Under the pieces are notes generated by a model. It worked only from the letters and a program-made list of their open reading frames with translations, was not told the DNA's origin and did no database searches. A DNA stretch of 64,000 nt from Methylobacterium dankookense (GTDB lineage: Bacteria; Pseudomonadota; Alphaproteobacteria; Rhizobiales; Beijerinckiaceae): assembly GCF_902141855.1 (NCBI RefSeq), contig NZ_CABFVH010000001.1, positions 248,001 through 312,000 on the forward strand. The letters run 5' to 3'. Each line of letters begins with the position of its first letter. The first letter of the stretch is position 1. This document shows, piece by piece, positions 57,242-64,000 of the stretch. The translations under genes were made by a program, and so were the position numbers.

Positions 57242-57619
57242 TCAGCTGGCGAAACGCTGCAACGCCTTCGTCACCTCGTCCCGCTTGTAGGGCTTTGAGA
57301 AGAACACGCCGCGCGCCGGGAGATCCTTCGGCTGTAGACGCTGCTTGCCCGAGATGATGATGAGCTCGATGGGAGGCCAGCGGTCCCGGATCGTGGCCGC
57401 GAGCTTCATCCCGTCGACGCCGCCGGGCATGTCGATGTCCGTGAACACGACGCGGATGTCGAGGCGGTTCTCCAGGATGCGGACCGCCTCGTCTGCGCTG
57501 CGCGCCTCGACCACGTCGAAGCCCGCCGTCTCGACGAGGTCGACCGCCATCATAAGCTGCAGGGGTTCATCCTCGACGACGAGGATCACGGCGGAGGCCG
57601 GTGGCATGGCTTGTCCCAT
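57242..57619 (-). CDS. Single-domain response regulator
   Basis: 125 residues, a receiver domain only. Acidic pocket VEDEPLQ (about 15-21), phospho-acceptor in VVFTDIDMPGG (about 57-67), and the conserved lysine in FFSKPYKRDEV (about 106-116). It follows the HWE kinase by 9 bp, so it is the cognate acceptor. Lacking an output domain, it probably relays phosphate or competes for it, as in single-domain regulators of HWE systems. Confidence 0.9.
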   Translation of the reverse strand: MGQAMPPASAVILVVEDEPLQLMMAVDLVETAGFDVVEARSADEAVRILENRLDIRVVFTDIDMPGGVDGMKLAATIRDRWPPIELIIISGKQRLQPKDLPARGVFFSKPYKRDEVTKALQRFAS

Positions 57620-57628
57620 GATGGCCTC

Positions 57629-59977
57629 CTAGGACTGATGGATCTGCGCGAGCGGCGCGCGCATCTCGGCCCGGAAACCAGTGGGCTTGTAGCGGAGATC
57701 GACGTCGCCCGTCCCGACCAATCCGAGGCGGATCAGGCGCGAGCCGAAGCCGCGTCTGGTGGGTTCCTTCACGGGCGGCCCACCGCTCTCCTCCCAGTCG
57801 AGCACCAGGTCACCCTCTTCGCCATCGCCGTCGACACGCCAACTGACCCCGACGTGGCCCTGATCGTTGGAGAGGGCCCCGTACTTCGTCGCGTTGGTCG
57901 CGAGTTCATGCAGCAGAAGAGAGACAGATAGGGTCGCCCGCGGCCCGAGCGAGATCTGCGGCCCAGAAAGCGTGAGCCGGGCCGTTTGGGCGAAGGTTTG
58001 CAGCACCGCGCCAGCGACCGCGTCCAGGGGGGCCGCCGTCCATTCTTGTTGCAGCAGGACGTCATGGGCTGCCGAAAGCGCGTGGATGCGCTTCTCGAAC
58101 GCCTCGACCGGCTCCCGGTCGGGTACCGACCTCAGGGTCTGGGTCGCGATAGAGAGGACCATGGCCAGCATGTTCTTCATGCGGTGGCTCAGTTCCTGGT
58201 TGAGCACCCGCTGCTGCTCCTCCGCCTCAAGGCGGCCGATGGCGGCCCGGGTGCGGTCGGCGACGTTGCGCAGGAAAGCTTGCTCTTCGGGTGTCCAGGC
58301 GTGCGGGTCGGCCTTCAGAGCGAAGAACAGGGTGACGAACTGGCCGTGCTCCATCAGCGGGATGTTAGCGATGGACCGGACGCCCAGGGCGACCAGAGCG
58401 TCGCCGCCGGTGGCCGTCCGCGGATCGTCCAGGGCGTTGGCGATGAACACGGCACGACCCGCCTTGAGATCGTCCACGTACGATCCGTAGCTTCGGAAGG
58501 AGTGCGTACCCCTCAGGCTCTCGACCCCCTCTGCGACGTGGTCGTCGGCGATCGTCACGATCTCGCGCACGTGATCGACATCGCCGTACCCGACGTGGCT
58601 GAGCCCGAGCGTGCGGGCTAGGATCTCGGCGGCGACCGAGGCGACGTCGGCCTTGCGGGTGACGTGGCGCAGCCGGTCGCCGAGTTCGATCAGGGCGTTG
58701 CGGCGCTCCTCGGCCTGCTTGCGCGTGGTGACGTCGATAAACATCACGGCGAGACGCTGCCCCGCCTCCTTGTTGGCGCGCGCCTCGAAGGTTCGGCTGA
58801 GGGCAGGCACGGCGACCTCGAACGTCGCGGGCTCGCCGGTGTCGACCACGCCCGCGTAGATGTCGATCAGCCATTGCGGGATGGTCGGGATGACCTCGCG
58901 GATGGTCCGACCCACGGTGTCGTTCGCGGGTAGGCTCGACTGGGTCTCGAAGGCGGGGTTGACCTCCAGGAAGCGGAGGTCGACCGGGCGGCCCGCGTCG
59001 TCCCGCAGGATCTCGCCGGAGAAGAACCCCTCGTGCATGCTGGTGAACAGGCTGCGCCAGCGATCTTCGCTCGCCGAGACGGCGCGCTCGGCATCCCTCT
59101 GGATCGTGATGTCCCGCGAGACCGAGAGCAGCATCTCCGGAGCCCCCTGCGCGTCGAGGATCGGCGTGACCTGAACATCCCACCAGCGCGGGTTGCCAGC
59201 CATGGTGCTGGCTCCGCCCTGGAAGCGGCCGACGCCCCCCGCCTTGGCCGCAGCGACAGCCGCCTTGGCGTCCGCGTTGCCCTGGCCTTGCCAGAAGCTG
59301 GGCCAGGGACAGCCGCGGATGGCGTTGAAGTCGCTGACCTCCATCACGCGCTTGCCGCCCTCACTCATGAAGGTGAGCCGATCCTGCAAGTCGAGGACCT
59401 TGATGCAGTCCGCGGACGAGGCGAGGACGCTTCGCATGAAGGCAGCCTCCTTGCGTCGCTCCCTCAAGGCGCGACGAAGGTCGAGCTGCGTCATGACCTG
59501 ACGCGCGAGGACACGGAGGGTCTGTTGCTGGACGCCGGTCAGGTTGCGCGGCTCGTAGTCCAGCACGCAGACGGTGCCGATGGCGTGGCCGTCGACGGTC
59601 TTCAGGAGGGCACCAGCGTAGAACTTCAAATGGGGGTCGCCGGCGACCAGCGGGTTGCACTCGAACCGCGCGTCGCGGGTGGCGTCGGGGACGAGGAGGA
59701 AGTCCTCTTCCAGGATGGCGCTGGCGCAGAACGAACTGTCGAGCGGCGTCTCGCGCACGCCGAGGCCGACCTCTGCCTTGAAGAACTGGCGGCCCTCGCC
59801 GATCAGGTTCACGACGGCGATGGGCGTGCCGCAGACCGCTGAGGCGAGCGCTGCGATCTCGTCGAACTCCGGTTCGCGCGGCGTGTCGAGGATCTGGTAG
59901 CCATTGAGGGCTGCCAAGCGGGCGTCCTCGGCGTCGATGCCAGCGACGGCCACGGGCGACTTTGCCGGTTCAATCAT
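57629..59977 (-). CDS. Multi-sensor HWE family histidine kinase
   Basis: 782 residues, no membrane helix. Domains: GAF (about 25-165), PAS (about 185-295), PAS (about 305-420), GAF (about 430-570) and an HWE kinase domain (about 585-780). The phospho-histidine lies in NQELSHRMKNMLAMVLSIATQTL (quoted in part); the N-box is LHELATNATKYGALS and the family tryptophan-glutamate in LDWEESGGPPV, with GFGSRLI as a G-box. It senses small ligands or redox state and phosphorylates the adjacent receiver. HWE kinases often feed PhyR/EcfG stress signalling; none of those genes is here. Confidence 0.9.
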   Translation of the reverse strand: MIEPAKSPVAVAGIDAEDARLAALNGYQILDTPREPEFDEIAALASAVCGTPIAVVNLIGEGRQFFKAEVGLGVRETPLDSSFCASAILEEDFLLVPDATRDARFECNPLVAGDPHLKFYAGALLKTVDGHAIGTVCVLDYEPRNLTGVQQQTLRVLARQVMTQLDLRRALRERRKEAAFMRSVLASSADCIKVLDLQDRLTFMSEGGKRVMEVSDFNAIRGCPWPSFWQGQGNADAKAAVAAAKAGGVGRFQGGASTMAGNPRWWDVQVTPILDAQGAPEMLLSVSRDITIQRDAERAVSASEDRWRSLFTSMHEGFFSGEILRDDAGRPVDLRFLEVNPAFETQSSLPANDTVGRTIREVIPTIPQWLIDIYAGVVDTGEPATFEVAVPALSRTFEARANKEAGQRLAVMFIDVTTRKQAEERRNALIELGDRLRHVTRKADVASVAAEILARTLGLSHVGYGDVDHVREIVTIADDHVAEGVESLRGTHSFRSYGSYVDDLKAGRAVFIANALDDPRTATGGDALVALGVRSIANIPLMEHGQFVTLFFALKADPHAWTPEEQAFLRNVADRTRAAIGRLEAEEQQRVLNQELSHRMKNMLAMVLSIATQTLRSVPDREPVEAFEKRIHALSAAHDVLLQQEWTAAPLDAVAGAVLQTFAQTARLTLSGPQISLGPRATLSVSLLLHELATNATKYGALSNDQGHVGVSWRVDGDGEEGDLVLDWEESGGPPVKEPTRRGFGSRLIRLGLVGTGDVDLRYKPTGFRAEMRAPLAQIHQS

Positions 59978-60559
59978 AGGCGAGGTCGCTGCCGGTCCGC
60001 TTGCCCGCGCTCACCGCCAACCTGTGCGGCGGTGAGAAGTGCACGTTCAGGGAGAGCGAGATTTTCTGAGGGGCGCGAAGGGGCATGAGCGACAATCGGT
60101 GTCGGGTGCCATGCCCTTTACCACAGGAGGTTCGATTGGGCATGAGACGATTGCGCGAGGGCTGAGCGGCCCATACGGCACCTGCACTCGTACAAGCGGT
60201 CCGGGCCAATGGACCAAGGGCCAAAGATGACCCTGTGCAGCGTCCGCCCCTGGCCGCGATTGGGAAGCCCGAGCGGTTGTCCGCGCGTCCTGCTTGAGTC
60301 GGAGAAGGAATGTCCGCTGACGGGCACGGCGTCGAAGACCGCTTTCCACCCGAACCGGACCTGAGCAACTCAGTCAGGCCGATTGAGGCTTTTGAGCTGC
60401 GGCGTTGACATTCGTTAGGAACCAGCCCCGACCCTGCGCGTCCCGAAAGCCGATCCCCTCCATCGGGCCGACGAGCGCACCGCGTGGCGCTTAAACCCCG
60501 GAGCCTCTAGAACACGGCCCTCCGCGCCATCCGGCCGGACCGATGCGAAGGGCGACACC
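59978..60559. other. 582-bp intergenic region without recognised gene
   Basis: Between the divergent HWE kinase and the membrane protein gene. Frames are short and without ribosome sites. TTGACA occurs near 60405 but no matching -10 is clear. GGAATGTCCGCT and GACCGCTTTCCACCCGAACC near 60307-60360 look like decayed repeat sequence. I see no RNA gene. Confidence 0.55.
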
Positions 60560-61294
60560 ATGCGAGGCACGCGCGCGATCCTGGCCGGGGTTCCGCTCGC
60601 CGCGGCGCTGCTGGCGGTCCTCGCGGTGGCGGTGACGGGCCTCAGCCAGCGCTCGGCCCTGCCGCCGGCCCTGGAGCCCTACGCCTACGGCTTCTTCCTC
60701 GACCGCTACCCCCTCTTTGCCTTCGCGCTCGTCTACGGGCTCGCCCGCATCCTGGCGGCGGCGGCCATGCCCGGCCCGGCCTCGCCGGCGCGGCGCGTGG
60801 TGTTCGCAGGGCTCGGTCTCGTGCTCCTCCTCGCTGCCGCGCTCCACCCCACCTTCGGCGGCCTCGTGCTGCGCGGCGGCTTCATGGCCGGCGGCTCGGC
60901 CTTCCTCACCGGCCAGCCGATCGGCCTCGCCTACGCGATCGGCGCGGCGGTGGCTGCCCTCGTCTTCGGCCTCGCCATCGGCCTGCCGAGCTGGCTCGGG
61001 CGGGCGCAGGTCCGGCGGGCCGGCTTCTGGCGCAGGGCGCGCGGGCTCGCCGCAACCGCCACCTTGAGCTTCCTCGCCCTCTGGCTCGCCGCCGCCCTGA
61101 TCGGGCTCGGCCGCGACCTCGGCATCGGCCCCTGGCCGCGCCGCACCTTCACCCCGGAGGAGGCCCTGCGCGCCGCCCTGGTCCTCCTCGTGGCCGGGCT
61201 GCCGCACACCCTGGTCATCGCCTTCCGCAGCGTCGGCCCGGCGCCGGCCGGCAGGGACCGGCTGCCCCTTGGCATGCCGCTCCCGGCACGATAG
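60560..61294 (+). CDS. Predicted inner-membrane protein
   Basis: 244 residues with about five or six hydrophobic segments (about 7-28, 47-70, 80-98, 115-145, 165-190, 205-222) and an Ala/Leu/Gly-rich composition. No catalytic motif is visible. It is in the same direction as fadD, 210 bp further on, but a large hairpin lies between. I do not recognise the family. Confidence 0.65.
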   Translation: MRGTRAILAGVPLAAALLAVLAVAVTGLSQRSALPPALEPYAYGFFLDRYPLFAFALVYGLARILAAAAMPGPASPARRVVFAGLGLVLLLAAALHPTFGGLVLRGGFMAGGSAFLTGQPIGLAYAIGAAVAALVFGLAIGLPSWLGRAQVRRAGFWRRARGLAATATLSFLALWLAAALIGLGRDLGIGPWPRRTFTPEEALRAALVLLVAGLPHTLVIAFRSVGPAPAGRDRLPLGMPLPAR

Positions 61295-61381
61295 TTCATG
61301 TATGAACGAATTCGTGCCGCTGTCGCTGCTGGGGGGCCGGCCTCGCTTGCCCCCACCGGAACGATCCCGCACAGTTCGGGT

Positions 61382-61424
61382 CCGGAGCGGCGCCCGATCG
61401 CGATGCGGTCGGGCGCCGCTCCGG
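61382..61424. terminator. 18-bp-arm hairpin before fadD
   Basis: Arms 61382-61399 and 61407-61424 pair over 18 bases with one wobble, loop GCGATGC. No U-tract follows. It may terminate the membrane-protein transcript or be a mobile repeat; which one cannot be told. Confidence 0.45.
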
Positions 61425-61504
61425 GCTCCTGACGGGACGCGCCTCGCAGGAGCGGTGGAGTGTACAAAGCGGCCGATACGAAGCCGCGCGTCAGGGAGTG
61501 CGCC

Positions 61505-63214
61505 GTGATCGAGCAGCAGAGGGCCGCCACGTCGGGGCGCGACAAGCCGTGGCTCGCCGCCTACCCGCCCGGGATGCCCGCCGAGATCGAGGTGGACGGG
61601 CTCGGCACCCTCGTCGACATGTTCGAGGCGAGCACGCGCCGCTTCGCGGAAAGACCCGCGCTGATCTGCTTCGGCTCCTCCGTCAGCTATGCCGAACTCG
61701 GCCGCATGGCCCGGGCGCTCGCGGCCTGGCTGCAGGGGCAGGGTGTCGGCAAGGGCGACCGCGTCGCGATCATGATGCCGAACGTGCCGGCCTATCCCGT
61801 CTCGCTGTTCGGCACGCTGCTGGCGGGCGGCACGGTGGTGAACGTCAACCCGCTCTACACCCCGCGCGAGCTCACGGCGCAGCTCAACGATTCGGGCGCG
61901 CGCACCCTGATCGTGCTGGAGAACTTCGCCCACACCGTCGCCGAGGCGCTGCCGCAGCTGAGCCTCGACCGCGTCCTGCTGGTCGGGCCCGGCGACGGGC
62001 TCGGGCTGAAGGGCCGGCTGATCGACCTCGCCTCGCGCCACATCAAGAAGGCGGTGAAGCCCTTCAGCCTGCCGGCCGGCCTCGGCATCCGCTTCACCGC
62101 GGCGCTGAAGGCGGGGGCCGGGCTGCCGCCGAAGCCGGTGACGGTGGTGCAGGAGGATCTCGCCTTCCTGCAATATACCGGTGGCACCACCGGCGTGGCC
62201 AAGGCCGCGATGCTGACCCACCGCAACATCCTCGCCAACGTCGTCCAATCGCAGATCTGGTTCGAGGCGACCGATCCGGACGGGCCGCGGCGGGTGATGG
62301 TGACGGCCCTGCCGCTCTACCACATCTTCGCGCTGACCTGCTGCTTCCTGTTCTTCATCCGCTCGGGGGGGTGCTGCCTGCTGATCCCGAATCCGCGCGA
62401 CGCGGACGGGTTCATCAAGACGCTCTCGAAGCACCGCTTCACCCACATGTCGGGGGTGAACACCCTGTTCAACCTGCTGAACAACCACCCGAAATTCCCG
62501 ACGCTCGACTTCTCCCACCTCGATTACGTGGTCGGCGGCGGCATGGCGGTGCAGCGGTCGGTGGCCAAGCGCTGGAAGGAGATCACGAACTCGACGATCA
62601 TCGAGGGCTACGGGTTGTCCGAGACCTCGCCGGTCGTCTGCGTGAACCCCTACCGGCTCGCCGAATGGTCCGGCACGATCGGCTATCCCGTGCCCTCCAC
62701 CGAGGTCTCGATCCGGCGCGCCGACGGCATGCCCGCCCCCTTCGGCGAGCCCGGCGAGATCTGCGTGCGCGGCCCCCAGGTGATGAAGGGCTACTGGAGC
62801 CGGCCCGACGAGACCGCGCGGGCGATGACCGCGGACGGCTTCTTCCGCACCGGCGACGTCGCCGTGATGGAGGCCGACGGGCAGGTCCGCATCGTGGACC
62901 GGATGAAGGACATGATCCTCGTCTCCGGCTTCAACGTCTATCCGAACGAGGTCGAGGACGTGCTGGCCGGCCATCCCGGCATCCTCGAATGCGCGGTGGT
63001 CGGGGCGCCCTGCCCGGAGGCCGGCGAGATGGTGGTGGCCCATGTGGTGCTGCGCGACGCCGCGCTGACGGTCGACGCGATCCGGGCCCATGCCCGCTCG
63101 CAGCTCACCGGCTACAAGGTGCCGCGCAAGGTGGTGATCCAGGCGGCCCTGCCGAAGACCAATGTCGGCAAGGTGCTGCGCCGGGCGCTGCGCGAGGAGG
63201 CGCCGCCCGCGTAA
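61505..63214 (+). CDS. fadD: Long-chain fatty acid-CoA ligase
   Basis: 569 residues from the GTG at 61505, with GGGAG six bases upstream; an in-frame GTG at 61460 lacks that. Adenylate-forming enzyme: P-loop LQYTGGTTGVAKAAML (about 218-233), VEGYGLSE-type motif IIEGYGLSETSP (about 360-371), GFFRTGDVA, and DRMKDMILVSGFNVYP, then the catalytic lysine in PKTNVGKVLRR (about 552-562). It activates fatty acids to acyl-CoA for beta-oxidation or lipid synthesis. Alone in its transcript. Confidence 0.94.
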   Translation: MIEQQRAATSGRDKPWLAAYPPGMPAEIEVDGLGTLVDMFEASTRRFAERPALICFGSSVSYAELGRMARALAAWLQGQGVGKGDRVAIMMPNVPAYPVSLFGTLLAGGTVVNVNPLYTPRELTAQLNDSGARTLIVLENFAHTVAEALPQLSLDRVLLVGPGDGLGLKGRLIDLASRHIKKAVKPFSLPAGLGIRFTAALKAGAGLPPKPVTVVQEDLAFLQYTGGTTGVAKAAMLTHRNILANVVQSQIWFEATDPDGPRRVMVTALPLYHIFALTCCFLFFIRSGGCCLLIPNPRDADGFIKTLSKHRFTHMSGVNTLFNLLNNHPKFPTLDFSHLDYVVGGGMAVQRSVAKRWKEITNSTIIEGYGLSETSPVVCVNPYRLAEWSGTIGYPVPSTEVSIRRADGMPAPFGEPGEICVRGPQVMKGYWSRPDETARAMTADGFFRTGDVAVMEADGQVRIVDRMKDMILVSGFNVYPNEVEDVLAGHPGILECAVVGAPCPEAGEMVVAHVVLRDAALTVDAIRAHARSQLTGYKVPRKVVIQAALPKTNVGKVLRRALREEAPPA

Positions 63215-63314
63215 CCGCGGGGGCCTTCAGGCGAATGGGACGCTGAGCCGCATTCACCCCGCGCGGCCGGGCACCGATCTGGATGCGCGTGGGTCACAGG
63301 CAGGAGCGAGCCCC

Positions 63315-64000
63315 ATGTTGATCAAGCGCAGCCGCGGCTGGGACATCCCCGAGCGCCTCGCCACGCCCGAATCCGTCTTCCTCGACCGGCGCGCGCTGCT
63401 CGGCGGCGCGGCGGGCCTCGTGGCCGGCTCGCTGCTCGCACCCCGCCTCGGCCTCGCGGCGGCCGGCCCCTACCCGGCCCCGCGCAACGAGGCCTACACC
63501 CTCGACCGGGCGGTGACGCCGGAGCGCTACAGCGGCGACTACAACAACTTCTACGAGTTCGGCACCGCGAAGACCGTGCTGCCCGCGGCCAACGCGCTCA
63601 AGACCGATCCGTGGACGGTGAAGATCGACGGCCTCGTCGAGAAGCCCTTCGAGATCGGCGTGGACGAGCTGATCCGGAAGGCGGGCCTGGAGGAGCGGCT
63701 CTATCGCCACCGCTGCGTCGAGGCGTGGTCGATGGCGGTGCCCTGGACCGGCTTCCCGCTCGCCAAGCTGGTGGCCATGGCCAAGCCCGCCTCGGGCGCC
63801 AAGTACGTCCAGTTCCAGACCTTCCTCGACAAGGCCATGGCGCCCGGCCAGCGAGCCTTCTTCTACCCCTGGCCGTATATCGAGGGCCTGACGCTCGCGG
63901 AAGCCACCAACGACCTCGCCTTCATGGTCACCGGCGTCTACGGCAAGCCGCTGCCGAACCAGTTCGGCGCGCCGATCCGCCTCGCGCTGCCGTGGAAGTA
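63315..64000 (+). CDS. msrP: Protein-methionine-sulfoxide reductase catalytic subunit MsrP (partial, runs off the edge)
   Basis: The first 228 residues are present; the frame is open at 64000. The ATG at 63315 has AGGAG nine bases upstream. A twin-arginine signal LDRRALLGGAAGLVAGSL (about 24-41) sends the folded enzyme to the periplasm. The molybdopterin-ligating cysteine is in YRHRCVEAWSMAVPW (Cys134). MsrP reduces methionine sulfoxide in envelope proteins with electrons from the haem membrane protein MsrQ, which should lie just past the window. Confidence 0.93.
   Translation, partial: MLIKRSRGWDIPERLATPESVFLDRRALLGGAAGLVAGSLLAPRLGLAAAGPYPAPRNEAYTLDRAVTPERYSGDYNNFYEFGTAKTVLPAANALKTDPWTVKIDGLVEKPFEIGVDELIRKAGLEERLYRHRCVEAWSMAVPWTGFPLAKLVAMAKPASGAKYVQFQTFLDKAMAPGQRAFFYPWPYIEGLTLAEATNDLAFMVTGVYGKPLPNQFGAPIRLALPWK

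Noticed and set aside
60080..60370. Possible small RNA or IS remnant in the 59978-60559 gap
   Set aside because: GGAGGTTCGATTGG and GAATGTCCGCT strings looked suggestive, but no consistent secondary structure, terminal repeats or transposase fragment was found.
60491..63091. 866-codon minus-strand frame opposite fadD and the membrane protein gene
   Set aside because: Shadow frame; fadD motifs are complete on the plus strand.

Overview
The window looks like chromosome of a high-GC alphaproteobacterium, most likely a Methylobacterium/Methylorubrum relative (Hyphomicrobiales). This is inferred from roughly 70% GC with strong G/C third positions, a single Rsh next to rpoZ, lptF-lptG-lptD-pdxA-rsmA synteny, an FdhF/YdeP-type molybdoenzyme like formate dehydrogenase 4 of methylotrophs, an Mcl2-like malyl-CoA thioesterase, and palindromic intergenic repeats of the Hyphomicrobiales type. 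No ribosomal RNA, tRNA, CRISPR array, complete insertion sequence or prophage was found.

Layout. 0-4 kb: an ExbB/ExbD/TonB energy-coupling operon and two unknown genes, all on minus. 4-9 kb: Hsp20 + DUF1150, a hydrolase, a GT4 glycosyltransferase, infC (probable AUU start) and moeB. 8.7-14 kb: rsh, rpoZ, a Tat-exported beta carbonic anhydrase and an FAD oxidoreductase. 14-20 kb: fabD-fabG, then a less GC-rich patch with an orphan polysaccharide ABC permease and a small glycosyltransferase-associated repeat protein, then acnA. 20-30 kb: scoAB, AsmA-like, lytic transglycosylase, dapA, smpB, a NYN nuclease-like gene and pyrE. 30-34 kb: pdeM, the ligase-associated DEXH helicase and an esterase. 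34-40 kb: DUF6460, MATE transporter, glycine-zipper protein, malyl-CoA thioesterase, an FtrA-like regulator and rhodanese. 40-46 kb: FdhF/YdeP oxidoreductase with a small winged-helix partner, a candidate Tse2-like toxin/antitoxin pair, pyrD, DUF952, an S24/XRE regulator and a PAS histidine kinase. 47-57 kb: Tim44-like protein, rsmA, pdxA, lptD, lptG, lptF, pepA. 57-64 kb: a response regulator plus HWE kinase, a membrane protein, fadD and the start of msrP.

Most genes are core metabolism and envelope biogenesis: lptFGD export lipopolysaccharide, the TonB complex energises outer-membrane import, fabDG and fadD handle fatty acids, and pyrE/pyrD handle pyrimidines. The accessory signal is in small patches. 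The best candidate for something little described is the two-gene cassette at 42.7-43.4 kb: a 107-residue protein whose spaced motifs fit Tse2-type ADP-ribosyltransferase toxins, followed 30 bp later by an acidic 112-residue protein with no recognised family.

The other recurring feature is repeats. At least three families of palindromic intergenic elements occur. One copy lies inside the helicase reading frame, one sits where surA is expected between lptD and pdxA, and one supplies the stop codon of a small gene. Because of the GC content many long antisense open frames exist; they were treated as shadows.
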